Origin: Massilia sp. BJB1822
GTDB taxonomy: Bacteria > Pseudomonadota > Gammaproteobacteria > Burkholderiales > Burkholderiaceae_D
Assembly: GCF_013369485.1 (NCBI RefSeq)
Contig: NZ_JABWEB010000002.1
Coordinates: forward strand, 620,001-684,000
Direction of reading: 5' to 3'
DNA length: 64,000 bases
Positions 46,001 through 54,009 of the stretch are shown in pieces (within the stretch, counting starts at the first letter, position 1; each line of letters starts with the position of its first letter). The notes under the pieces were generated by a model, which searched no databases, was not told where the DNA came from, and worked only from the letters and a program-made list of their open reading frames with translations. A program made the position numbers and the translations under genes.

Positions 46001-46817
46001 CGATACGTCCCAGAGTACCAATGGCAGCGCGCTGGTTTTGAACAAAGTCGACTTCGCCGCTATCGTGGGCGCCGCCGACGTCATTGGGAACACCGCCAAC
46101 CAGATCCTGACCGGGGACACGGCCGCGCAAAAATTCACCGTCACGTCGGGCAGCGGCAGCCTGGTGTTTGCCGGCGGCGGCAATGACACGCTGGCGATCT
46201 CGCTGCCGGCGACGAGTTCCGTCAGCGGTCGCGCCTCGGCATCCTTGCCGCCCGAAACGGCGGTGCTGCACGGTGGGCTGGGCAGCGACACCGCGACGTT
46301 TGCTGGCGCGCAATCGGACTATACGATAGACAACCATGAAGGCTACGTGGTGGTCACGGCCAAGGCGCAACCGTCGCAGCATACCCTGGTCATCAATGTG
46401 GAAAACCTGAAGTTCAGCGATGCCACGCTGGCGGTGCAGAACAGCGCTTCGCTGTCTGTGGTTAGCGGGTTATATCAGGATATTCTGGGGCGCCAAGGAG
46501 ATCACCTGGGTATCGAATTTTGGACCAACGCAATTAAGAACGGTGTCAGCGCTGGCAAAGTGGCGCTCGATATCATCCGGTCGGTGGAATCGCAGGCAAA
46601 ACACCCCATGGTGTTCAATGGCGATGCTACACACGATATCGAGCTGCTGTACCAGGGTATCTTCAGTCGCCATAGCGATGCCGGCGGGTTGGCGTTCTGG
46701 GTGGACGCGATGACACAGGGCGTGACATTAGAGCAGGTGGCGCAGTGTTTCGTCACCAGTGTCGAAATGGAGGCCCATAAAATCGCTGCGCAAAACTGGG
46801 ATTTCCTCTTGTCTTAA
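43053..46817 (+). CDS. Large repeat adhesin, SwmB and Ig-like repeats, DUF4214 end
   Basis: A 1254-residue surface or secreted protein. The first 110 residues resemble a SwmB domain (VDSAAKTVRI, then IDFVYTDPTGGND). Then come about six Ig-like repeats of roughly 95 residues, most with the near-identical core LYDTDGTT-LGTATADGAGNW-SITSSAL, and one Calx/cadherin-like insert around residues 330-510. The last 110 residues hold two DUF4214 units (GLYQDILGRQGDHLGIEFWT; LYQGIFSRHSDAGGLAFWV). There is no N-terminal signal peptide, which fits type I secretion, but no secretion genes are in the window. Likely roles are cell adhesion and biofilm formation. Repeats are prone to copy-number change. Confidence 0.85.
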   Translation: MSQPNYSSANGYISESFFTIVFDALLDAVHPPLISAFDVQVNGTTVTVNSITVDSAAKTVRIGISGFLLAGDIIDFVYTDPTGGNDVSAIQGTDGADAASFSHSIIVAIGRPGPSAPPTPALAGGSDSGTVGDGITNDNTPTITGTADANATVKLYDTDGTTLLGTATADGAGNWSITSSALGDGSHTLKVTQTDSGSNTSPLSNGLAVSIDTTVAAPTALAVAASSDSGTLGDGISNVGTPQITGHAEANATVRLYDTDGTTLLGTATANGAGNWSITSSVLSEGTHTLTAKQTDVAGNVSSASSSFTYIRDTIGPTGMALSTTSVNEAGSTNGATVATLSSTDITAVTYGFAVGNGVIDADNGKFTISGTNLVAAQSLTAGTYHIYLSATDAAGNGAYQIFTITVTNVPSVSSIVRAGGAAATAAASASAVVYTVTFDQAVTGVDASDFTLTSTGNAAGTIASVTGSGATYTVTVNSISGDGTLRLDLKASGTGIQNGSAVAIGSGYTAGQTYTLDHTAPSAPSTPAMTTGTDTGSSHSDAITSNTTPTFTGTGEANASVTLYDTDGTTVLGTATADGAGNWSITSSALSAGSHMVTVKQVDTAGNVSVASAGLAVVIDTSAAAPGVPVLALGSDSGTLGDGLTNDATPTVTGTAEANALITLYDTDGTTVLGTATASNTGAWSITSSTLGEGAHTLTVKQTDPAGNVSAASSGLSLTVDITAPGAPGAPVLAAASDSGTIGDNLTNIATPVFTGTGTAGAKVNLYDTDGTTLLGTATVDGDGNWTITSSALSVGVHTLSAKQIDAAGNASSAGTPLTLTIQAPPAPTPTNIDGVDVTQQPVSLPGGGSGTQISIPIVTSGRTESSGSSGVADIPLASNGGSNLLLAQVPQGYGLTAVGGDSLPAGNSLERLIQSIIAATPGHTTADQGHLTGNGTTFLNQLSNTVPLLVQTIVPVTGGTATGALTLTGTSSNTQHTALVIDTSQSTNGSALVLNKVDFAAIVGAADVIGNTANQILTGDTAAQKFTVTSGSGSLVFAGGGNDTLAISLPATSSVSGRASASLPPETAVLHGGLGSDTATFAGAQSDYTIDNHEGYVVVTAKAQPSQHTLVINVENLKFSDATLAVQNSASLSVVSGLYQDILGRQGDHLGIEFWTNAIKNGVSAGKVALDIIRSVESQAKHPMVFNGDATHDIELLYQGIFSRHSDAGGLAFWVDAMTQGVTLEQVAQCFVTSVEMEAHKIAAQNWDFLLS

Positions 46818-47197
46818 AATTTTCTATAGAGGTGGCAGTACTGGCTGCTCCTTCGAATGCGAGTAGTAGTGGTTTGCCTGAGAAGGGGAGGCTGCTTGAA
46901 AGCGGATATCTAGTGAGATGCCTACACGGTCCTTTCAATGAGACGAGGAGGCGAGCATTGACTTCGTCTGGAGCTCCGGTTTGGCTTTGCCATTTTTACG
47001 CGGAGCCATTTCTGTCATTGCATCCTGATGGTGTTGACTTTGTGTGTGTAGGGAGACGGCTGTTCGCAGACGGAAGCAGTGCTTGCTAAATATGGCTAGC
47101 GCGAGTGCTTTAGGTCTGGTGAGAATTGGAGATTTTTCATCGCAGAGTTTCCACCTATATTGAATCCTTCGGGCTTATCTCATGCTTTGGGGGAAAT
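46818..47197. other. Intergenic region before the Rhs locus
   Basis: About 380 nt. One plus-strand frame (46832-47089) exists but has no ribosome-binding site or recognisable content. AT-richer DNA after 47090 may be the Rhs promoter. Confidence 0.45.
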
Positions 47198-49477
47198 ATG
47201 CGCCTTCAGCTTACACTAATACGAATTCTTGCATTGTTGGCGATTGTGGGACACTCCCGCGCAGAGGAGTTTGTCCAGTCTCGAAAGCTGTACCTGACAC
47301 AGGCGGGCTACATGACTGAGCGCGATGCTGCGATCCAAGAGCACGCGCGCCAATTCTGCGTGGGTGCTCCCAGGAGAGTGAATTGCCATGGCCGTTTTTC
47401 GCGTGAATACTTCGAGCCGGGGGACCATGTATGGAAGCTTGAAGGCCTGTACGGTTTTACTAATCGCAATCCACCCTACCCGGACCAGGTTTTCGAGGGC
47501 ATCGTCGATGCCGACAGCATCTACTACGACTGCCCAAAAAGCTGGTCCAATGTAACGCTCAGTACCAATCCCGGCTTGTGTTCGCGACCGAATCGGCTCG
47601 AGCCTGATTGCGACACCTGCGATCCGAGAATTTCGCCCACGGCCGGCAACCCAATTGTCATCACCGTCGGCATCAAGCAGCAGGTCGAGGTCGATTATCA
47701 AAACTCTCTGGGTACGCTCAGCTTTATTCGAACCTATCGCAGCGATACCCGGCAGTGGCAGCACAACCATACAGCTTTTGGCATCAATTTCGGCAAGTCC
47801 GGCTTTGACCAGACTCCACCCAATGGCTGCCTCCAAAGCGTCAGCGCTAATACTGGCGAGGAATGGTGTTACACCTTCGCGGGCCGGAGGCAGACCAATG
47901 ACTTTGCACTACGCCGCGGTAATGGCCGCCTTCTGCGTTTCGGCTCCGCCAGCGATATGTTGCCACCCAAAGACGTGAACGACCGAGTGACCGAAATCTT
48001 CGATGCCGGCGGTTCTTGGATAGGTTCGCAAGTGCGACATGGTCAAACCGATGCTTCCGAAATTTATGACCGGAACGGTTTGCTTCTGAGCACGACGGCC
48101 CGTAATGGCCAGATTACCCGCTACACCTATAGCGATACTGCCACTTCTCCGAATGTTGCGCCGAAACCTGGTCTGCTACTCAGCGTTACCGATGCCTTCG
48201 GTAATCATCTGAACTTCATTTACGATCCACGATCCCGGCTCATCAAGATGCTCGACCCGGCGGGCGGGGTGTATGAATACGCCTATGACGCCTCAGGCAA
48301 TATCACCTCGGTGACTTATCCGGATGGGAAACTGAAACGTTACCTGTACGGCGAACTGGACCGGACCGGAAACACCAAGCAGCCTTTTGCGCTGACCGGC
48401 ATTGTCGATGAGAAGGGTGATCGCTATGCCAGCTATACCTACAACAGTGCTACTCGGGCGATAGCAACCGAGCATGCCGGCGGAGTCGGGAAGTATTTGA
48501 TGGCCTATCCCTCTGATTCCCGGACAATCGTGACCGACCCGTTGGGTACTCAGCGCATTTACGACCATGTGCAAGCTCTGGGCGTGAAAAAAATGTTTGG
48601 GATTACGCAGCCTGCGACCGGGGGCATGCCTGCCGCATCGACGGTGATCAGCTACGATGCCAACGGCAATTTGGTAGGTTTTCGGGACTTTGATTACGCC
48701 ATGACTAGCTATGTCTATGATCTTTCGCGAAATCTTGAGATTCGTAAGACGGAAGCTGCGGGAAAACCGGAGGCCAGAACCACGAGTACGGAATGGCACG
48801 CTCAGTTTCGCCTTCCATTGCGCACGGCTGAACCCAAACTCATCACCAGCTATACGTATGACGAACGGGGAAACGTCCTCAGCAAATCGCTGCAGGCCAC
48901 CAGCGACGCCAACGGCGCAGCAGGTTTTTCCGCCGTCGCATTGGGTTCGCCCCGCGTTTGGCGTTACACATATTCTTCCGTTGGTCAGGTGCTGACTGTC
49001 GATGGACCGCGTACCGACGTCAACGACATCATGACCTACGCCTACGATAGCGCCGGCAATTTAATCAGCGTGTGCAACGCTGCAGGCCACACCACCCGCT
49101 TTTCTCAACATGATGCCCATGGTCGCGCTGGCCGCATGATCGATCCGAACGGTCTGGTCACGGAACTGAGCTATACGCCGCGTGGGTGGTTGGCCTCGCG
49201 CTCGGTTGGCGGTGAATTGACGACATACAGTTACGATGGGGTGGGGCAGTTGGTGCAGGCCAGCCTAGCCGATGGCAGCAGCCTACGCTATGGCTACGAT
49301 GCAGCCCACCGTCTGACAAGCGTTTCCGATACTCTGGGCAATAGCATCAACTATGGTTTGGACAATATGGGCAACCGGATCAATGAGCGGATCAAGGACC
49401 CCAACGGCGTTCTCACGCGCGAGATCAGCCGAGCCTATGATGGGTTGAATCGCGTGCAGAAAGTGACGGGGGACTAG
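47198..49477 (+). CDS. Rhs protein, N-terminal half as a separate exported protein
   Basis: A 759-residue protein with a signal peptide (MRLQLTLIRILALLAIVGHSRA). A Cys-containing N-terminal domain follows (residues 40-150), then a DUF6531-like start (PISPTAGNPIVITVG, then LGTLSFIRTYRSDTRQW) and a series of YD/Rhs repeats (ITRYTYSDT, YEYAYDASGNITSV, RFSQHDAHGRAGRM). It ends in mid-repeat region at a TAG, without the conserved core terminus or a toxin. The next gene starts 2 nt later and continues the repeats. GGGGGAAAT precedes the ATG. Together the two would form one Rhs shell. Confidence 0.85.
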   Translation: MRLQLTLIRILALLAIVGHSRAEEFVQSRKLYLTQAGYMTERDAAIQEHARQFCVGAPRRVNCHGRFSREYFEPGDHVWKLEGLYGFTNRNPPYPDQVFEGIVDADSIYYDCPKSWSNVTLSTNPGLCSRPNRLEPDCDTCDPRISPTAGNPIVITVGIKQQVEVDYQNSLGTLSFIRTYRSDTRQWQHNHTAFGINFGKSGFDQTPPNGCLQSVSANTGEEWCYTFAGRRQTNDFALRRGNGRLLRFGSASDMLPPKDVNDRVTEIFDAGGSWIGSQVRHGQTDASEIYDRNGLLLSTTARNGQITRYTYSDTATSPNVAPKPGLLLSVTDAFGNHLNFIYDPRSRLIKMLDPAGGVYEYAYDASGNITSVTYPDGKLKRYLYGELDRTGNTKQPFALTGIVDEKGDRYASYTYNSATRAIATEHAGGVGKYLMAYPSDSRTIVTDPLGTQRIYDHVQALGVKKMFGITQPATGGMPAASTVISYDANGNLVGFRDFDYAMTSYVYDLSRNLEIRKTEAAGKPEARTTSTEWHAQFRLPLRTAEPKLITSYTYDERGNVLSKSLQATSDANGAAGFSAVALGSPRVWRYTYSSVGQVLTVDGPRTDVNDIMTYAYDSAGNLISVCNAAGHTTRFSQHDAHGRAGRMIDPNGLVTELSYTPRGWLASRSVGGELTTYSYDGVGQLVQASLADGSSLRYGYDAAHRLTSVSDTLGNSINYGLDNMGNRINERIKDPNGVLTREISRAYDGLNRVQKVTGD

Positions 49478-49479
49478 CC

Positions 49480-51609
49480 ATGAAGCTGCCCTTATTCTCT
49501 CCATTGTTGTGGGGTGTATTGGCATCTTTGTTCAGCGCTTCTGCAGCGTGCCAGGTACAGAATACGACTACTCAATACAGCTATGACCAGGTCGGTAATG
49601 TCGTACAAGTCATTGATCCATTGGGCAATGCGACCAAATATACCTACGACCAGTTACGGAGGCAGACAAAGGTTGTCGATGCCAAGAATGGTGTGACAGA
49701 AATTGGCTACGATGGGCAGGATCGTATCAGTCAGGTCAGCGATGCTCGCCGTCTGCAAACCAGCTATACCGTCGATGGCTTAGGGAATTTGATCCAGCAA
49801 GTAAGCCCGGATACGGGCAGGACTGTCCTCACTTATGATGAGAGCGGTAACGTCAAGACTCGTACAGATGCCAAGGGACAAGTTACTAGATATCGGTATG
49901 ACGAGCTGAATCGCGTGGTCGAGGTCAGCTATAGCGATGGGACTGCTGCGATCTATGTCTATGACCAGGGAGCAAATGGTCTTGGCCGTCTGACCCAAAT
50001 TCGCGACGTTAGTGGAAGCACGCAATACTCCTACGATTTGCACGGGCGCGTTGTTAGAGAAGCGCGGGAAATCGATGGAAAATTTTATGTGACGGGCTAT
50101 CGGTATGATGGCGCAGGCCGCTTGGCCGGCCTCGACTATCCCAGCGGGCGCAGTGTGGATTACCTGCGGGATCCGATCGGAAATATCAACGAAATCCGCA
50201 CTGGCAAGGATGGACATGCACAGGTGCTGGCAAGTGCCATCCTCTATACTCCCGTGGGCGCCGTGCAGTCGTTCATTTTCGGGAATGGCCAACGATATGT
50301 CCGTACTTACGACATTGATGGCCGCGTCACGAGCTATACCTTGAACGGTGAGCCGCAGATCGTCAGTTACGATGCGGCTAGCAGAATTACCGGGATTGCT
50401 CCCCCTCAAAAAACAGACACGGCTGTCAGCTATGGCTATGACGAACTTAATCGCCTGACTAGTGAACTGCGCAGTACCAGTAGCTTAGCCTATAGCTATG
50501 ATGCCGTTGGCAACCGGATCCGCTACTTAAACGGTGCCGCGACAGTCACTTATAGCTATGCAACTGACAGCAACCGCCTTGTGCAAGTGGCCGGGATACA
50601 AACGACGGCGGTTCTATCAGATGCCAACGGGAGCATTGTCAGCAATGCGAATGGCTCTTTCAGTTATGACGCCCGTGGCCGATTGGTCGCCGCAGACGCT
50701 GCGATTGGACGTGCCGCATATTTGATCAATGCCTTTGGCGAGCGCGTACAGAAGAGGATGCCCAATGCGACCACGGTATTTCATTACGGCATGCAAGGAA
50801 AGTTGCTGGCGGAGAGCAACGGCGAAACCTTCTTAGAATACGTTTATCTACAAGATATTCCTGTCGCCAGATTATTCAGTACTCCTTCCGCACCGGGGGA
50901 AAAGGACGCAACGCTCTACGTCCACATGGATCATCTGGGCACGCCACGGCTGCTTAGCAATGCCGCCGGTATTCCCGTTTGGCATTGGAATAGCGATGCA
51001 TTCGGTTCACAGCCGCCGCAAGGTCTCCCATTAACAGGTAACGAGTTTAATGTACGGTTTTCTGGCCAGTATTTCGACAAGGAAACTACATTAAACTACA
51101 GCTATTTCAGGGATTATGATCCGGCTCTGGGGCGGTATATCCAGAGTGATCCGATTGGCCTTGAAGGTGGCGTCAATACATACGGCTATGTTGAGGGAAA
51201 CCCGCTCGGAAATTCGGATTTTTACGGATTGCAGCCCGAAAAAGTGAGAATCACAATTCCTTGTCCTCCATGGGGATGCATAGGAGTGCCAAAGGTAGTT
51301 GATCCAATGGTGGGCATTCCCATAAGCAATGTCATCGATGAAGATCGAGGCCGAGGACGGGAATCGTCATCTAGTGCGAGAAATCGTGATAAGACTCAAA
51401 ATTGCCCACCAGACAAGGAGGAGTGTGAACGGCAGTGGCGAGAGGCACGAATCGTCTGCCGTGCATTAATATATGAACAGATGCAGCAGGAGGCAGGGCG
51501 TCGCAAGAAGCGAAGTGTTAAAGGCGTCACTGGCGGCTTTACGGACGTTGAAGAGTGCGCTCGTGGGTTGGTCAGTGAAGAGTGCGGTGGCAACAAAAAG
51601 CGATACTAA
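49480..51609 (+). CDS. Rhs protein, C-terminal half with core motif and variable toxin end
   Basis: A 709-residue protein with its own signal peptide (MKLPLFSPLLWGVLASLFSA to ACQ), then YD repeats from residue 30 on. The conserved Rhs core follows: HMDHLGTPRLLSNAAG, then YFDKETTLNYSYFRDYDPAL and GRYIQSDPIGLEGG. After NSDFYGL (about residue 587) begins the variable C-terminal region of about 120 residues. It has a Pro/Cys-rich start, a low-complexity Arg/Ser part and an alpha-helical Cys-containing end (CPPDKEECERQWREARIVC). I cannot name the toxin activity. It is exported rather than injected by type VI secretion, judging from the signal peptides and the lack of a PAAR domain. Confidence 0.85.
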   Translation: MKLPLFSPLLWGVLASLFSASAACQVQNTTTQYSYDQVGNVVQVIDPLGNATKYTYDQLRRQTKVVDAKNGVTEIGYDGQDRISQVSDARRLQTSYTVDGLGNLIQQVSPDTGRTVLTYDESGNVKTRTDAKGQVTRYRYDELNRVVEVSYSDGTAAIYVYDQGANGLGRLTQIRDVSGSTQYSYDLHGRVVREAREIDGKFYVTGYRYDGAGRLAGLDYPSGRSVDYLRDPIGNINEIRTGKDGHAQVLASAILYTPVGAVQSFIFGNGQRYVRTYDIDGRVTSYTLNGEPQIVSYDAASRITGIAPPQKTDTAVSYGYDELNRLTSELRSTSSLAYSYDAVGNRIRYLNGAATVTYSYATDSNRLVQVAGIQTTAVLSDANGSIVSNANGSFSYDARGRLVAADAAIGRAAYLINAFGERVQKRMPNATTVFHYGMQGKLLAESNGETFLEYVYLQDIPVARLFSTPSAPGEKDATLYVHMDHLGTPRLLSNAAGIPVWHWNSDAFGSQPPQGLPLTGNEFNVRFSGQYFDKETTLNYSYFRDYDPALGRYIQSDPIGLEGGVNTYGYVEGNPLGNSDFYGLQPEKVRITIPCPPWGCIGVPKVVDPMVGIPISNVIDEDRGRGRESSSSARNRDKTQNCPPDKEECERQWREARIVCRALIYEQMQQEAGRRKKRSVKGVTGGFTDVEECARGLVSEECGGNKKRY

Positions 51610-51647
51610 GTTCAAGCTGGCGAGAAAAACCGAAGCGAGTGAATCTA

Positions 51648-52208
51648 ATGGATAAGAGAATGAGGCCGACCTCGGAGGCAGAGCTCGAAGGAGTTCTTCG
51701 AGCAGCATATGCTATGGCGAGCAAAGGCGACTATGTCGCTGCGTTAGATCTCTGTAACTGGCTCGTCGAGGAATCGACAACCGAGATTGCTGGATTGCGG
51801 CAGCGCGCAGCCGTACTGGAGCATATGAATAATATAGAGGCGGCGATTGCTGATCTTCGTGTCGTAACGGAAAAATATCCATATGAGCCGGCCGACTTTC
51901 ATGCGCTCGGAACTTTGATGCTTGGATTTGGAGATACTTCCCAGGCGGTCGCTGCGTTTGATAAAGCGATTCAGTTGGGACGAGAGAAAAAGTTTGCGTA
52001 CTACGAAAACTCTTCAAGCCTCTTTAGGGCGGAAGCGCTGCTGAAACTGAACCTATACAAAGAAGCGCTTGAGGATGCCCGACGACTTCCGCCGGGCTAT
52101 GGGACATACATAGCGGGTTCGGGAATGCGGACGAAGGAGCAAATCTTAAAAGAAGCGACGGATGCCTTGGAGCGAATCAAGAAAAATCGATTCAAGATGC
52201 GTAAGTAG
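51648..52208 (+). CDS. TPR-like protein, probable Rhs immunity protein
   Basis: A 186-residue cytoplasmic protein with tetratricopeptide-like helices (AAYAMASKGDYVAALDLCNW, HALGTLMLGFGDTSQAVAAF, FRAEALLKLNLYKEALEDAR). Position directly after the toxin-bearing Rhs gene (39 nt) is the usual place for the cognate immunity gene. I start at ATG 51648. Upstream residues of the frame overlap the Rhs end. Its last 35 codons or so are duplicated at 26837-26949 without the rest of the gene. Confidence 0.72.
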   Translation: MDKRMRPTSEAELEGVLRAAYAMASKGDYVAALDLCNWLVEESTTEIAGLRQRAAVLEHMNNIEAAIADLRVVTEKYPYEPADFHALGTLMLGFGDTSQAVAAFDKAIQLGREKKFAYYENSSSLFRAEALLKLNLYKEALEDARRLPPGYGTYIAGSGMRTKEQILKEATDALERIKKNRFKMRK

Positions 52209-52616
52209 TTCTTGGGTACTGCATCAAAAAATACACCGCAGAGACATTGCCGACAAAAGATTACGGCGTCTCATTCCAGCGATGCGTGACCAAGTGCATG
52301 GCTGATCCGAACTGCCCCTGACACGATTTTTAACTGGAGATGTTATGAAGACAGAAGTTGCGCAGGAACTAAGCAATCAACTTAGCGATATTTTGGGACA
52401 ATTGGACAACTCTGTGCGCTTGGTAATGGAAAATTGTAAGGAAGAGGAATTCCATTCATTCCGTGAGGGAATCGGCAAGGTCATGGGAGCGCTGGTGCTC
52501 GATGTAATGGAGCCTCTTTACGCAACCAATCCAGAGGTGAAGCCAGCGGATTACGCGTAGCCACTTATATTGGCTCGACGTCCAGGTAGTCGAAAATGAT
52601 TGATAAAGAATGCGCC
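52096..52616 (+). repeat. Long direct repeat, copy 2 (partner 26837-27357)
   Basis: About 520 bp nearly identical to 26837-27357 in the same orientation. In this copy all genes are whole: the TPR-like gene end, the 71-residue gene and the start of the 70-residue gene. This is therefore the likely source and the other copy the derived fragment. Confidence 0.93.
52345..52560 (+). CDS. Small helical protein, Rhs-associated
   Basis: A 71-residue acidic helical protein, near-identical to the product at 27086. It contains EEEFHSFREGIGKVMGALVL and a tail ending KPADYA. It stands 136 nt after the TPR-like gene and 35 nt before its diverged paralogue. Its ribosome-binding site is CTGGAGAT. Position suggests an immunity or accessory function. 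Confidence 0.75.
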   Translation: MKTEVAQELSNQLSDILGQLDNSVRLVMENCKEEEFHSFREGIGKVMGALVLDVMEPLYATNPEVKPADYA

Positions 52617-52808
52617 ATCGAAGTTCAACGCCATGCACTGCAGGCGATTTCGGAACTAACGAAGCTGTTAAAGCAAAGCCAAGGCCGTTGTTCGCCAGAA
52701 AAGTATGAGGAACTTCGAGAAGGCGTCGGACGTTCAATTGGCGCTATCCAGATGGGAATATTGGAGGTCGTCATCGTGGAGTTCCCAGAGTTGGACGACC
52801 TTCAATAG
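52596..52808 (+). CDS. Small helical protein, paralogue of the preceding gene
   Basis: A 70-residue helical protein related to the preceding one: EKYEELREGVGRSIGAIQMG lines up with EEEFHSFREGIGKVMGALVL, and both end with a PE..D segment. Tandem duplication and divergence of such small genes is common behind polymorphic toxins. In the repeat copy at 27.3 kb its ATG is lost. Start supported by GAAAATG context only; no strong site. Confidence 0.68.
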   Translation: MIDKECAIEVQRHALQAISELTKLLKQSQGRCSPEKYEELREGVGRSIGAIQMGILEVVIVEFPELDDLQ

Positions 52809-52849
52809 TAGCCACGCGGGCTGCTGCGTGCATGGCTCATACGCTTGGA

Positions 52850-53170
52850 CGCAAGATGGGCTGTGACATGAGTAGTGAAACAGCCGCAGCGATGCCCCTC
52901 CTTACATCTGGTGCGCCTAGCCGGACTTCGACGTTCTGGCCGGTGCGCGGCGCAAGGGCCATTTCTCCAGCAGACCGGTGGCGGGGAAGCGATGCAGCAG
53001 GCAGGCATGGCCGGCTAGATCGGCCAGTTGTGCCGGCAGGCCATGGCGGATGAAGTAGGCGAGGGGGCGCCCACGCACAGGAAGCGGCTGCTGCCGAGGC
53101 GCTTGCTCAGCAGGCGTGAGTCGCTCAGTTCCGGGTTTATGCCGGTGGGCGAGAGGACAGGAATTACGCG
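52850..53170 (-). pseudogene. LysR-family regulator, decayed 3' part
   Basis: The minus strand encodes pieces of a LysR effector-binding domain in different frames: SRLLSKRLGSSRFLCVGAPS, then AYFIRHGLPAQLADLAGHAC, then LLHRFPATGLLEKWPLRRAP, then QNVEVRLGAPDVRRGIAAAV. Frameshifts near 53070 and 52945 join them. The DNA-binding front is gone. It lies just after the oxidoreductase gene and may once have regulated it. Confidence 0.65.
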
Positions 53171-53931
53171 TGTTCCCTGTGACGGACAAAAGGGCTATAG
53201 ACAGGCGCATTCGGCCGCAAGGTCTGCCCGTCCGTAAAGTCTTCGTTCCGGTTGAAGGGGACTGACGGCCATTCTTCCCACTGTGCGAGCTTGGCCTGGT
53301 ATTCAAGCACCTGCCGCGCCAAGCGGTCGTCTTGCTGTCTGGCGGTGTCCGCCGCCAAGCCGCCTCGGACGCCGTGAATCAGGTGGGGCTCCAGAACATC
53401 AAAACCGATGTAGTGTAGCGCATTCATAAGAGGCCACAGCATCAGGCGCATATCGCCATCCCGGCCATCCGGTGCGCACGCTTGCATCGACGATCCGGCC
53501 GTGGAGACAAGCAGAGCCCTTTTTCCGCGCATCGCTCCGTTTTCATGGCGCATGCCGCTCTTGTATAAGCCGCCATAGACGAAGACGCGATCCATCCAGC
53601 CCTTGAGCATGGCCGGGGCGCCGAACCACCAGAACGGGAAGTGGAGCACCAGGGCGTCGGCCTGCAACAGCAGATTCACATGGCGTGCAATGTCGGCGGG
53701 AAGTTGTTGCTGATCCCAGTGATGGCGCTGCGCCTGCATGGGATCGAACCGTTCCGCGTCCTTGCTGAGGGCATAGTGCCAGCGTCCTTCGCGCGGATCG
53801 AAATCCTCGCCGTACAAATCGAGGATGGCTGCATCATGTCCCTGCGCGCGCCAGCTCTGGCGCGTCTGTTCGGCCAGATGGGCATTGAATGATTGCTGCT
53901 CCGGGTGGGCCAGAACGATCAGTGCTCGCAT
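53164..53931 (-). CDS. NAD(P)H dehydrogenase (quinone), flavodoxin-like
   Basis: A 255-residue oxidoreductase of the flavodoxin_2 family (MdaB/KefG/NQO type). Seen motifs are ALIVLAHPEQQSFNAHLA (FMN phosphate loop), ALVLHFPFWWFGAPAMLKGW and DRVFVYGGLYKSG. It would reduce quinones by two electrons with bound FAD or FMN. I start at ATG 53931, with AAGGAG 8 nt upstream; the frame extends further, but not plausibly. It is divergent from an HxlR regulator gene, a standard pairing for quinone or electrophile stress responses. Confidence 0.88.
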   Translation of the reverse strand: MRALIVLAHPEQQSFNAHLAEQTRQSWRAQGHDAAILDLYGEDFDPREGRWHYALSKDAERFDPMQAQRHHWDQQQLPADIARHVNLLLQADALVLHFPFWWFGAPAMLKGWMDRVFVYGGLYKSGMRHENGAMRGKRALLVSTAGSSMQACAPDGRDGDMRLMLWPLMNALHYIGFDVLEPHLIHGVRGGLAADTARQQDDRLARQVLEYQAKLAQWEEWPSVPFNRNEDFTDGQTLRPNAPVYSPFVRHREHA

Positions 53932-53986
53932 GTCGCAACTCCTTTTAAGGTGCCGCGAGCTTATACTTGGCCCTTTCCTTTGGCAA

Positions 53987-54004
53987 TTACGCACCTTGAG
54001 GTAA
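53987..54004. promoter_or_regulatory. Probable HxlR operator
   Basis: TTAC-GCACCTTGAG-GTAA is an inverted repeat with a second inner palindrome ACCT-TG-AGGT. It lies in the 78-nt divergent space and overlaps the ribosome-binding site of the HxlR gene, so binding could block the regulator's own expression. Confidence 0.55.
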
Positions 54005-54009
54005 CCACG

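Noticed and set aside
45489..46382. Second long minus-strand frame in the adhesin gene
   Set aside because: Same reason: antisense of a high-GC coding region with clear plus-strand domains (Ig-like, DUF4214).
52809..53163. Plus-strand small ORFs (52832-53053, 53028-53237)
   Set aside because: The minus strand carries recognisable LysR-family fragments in this stretch; the plus frames have no ribosome-binding site or family features.
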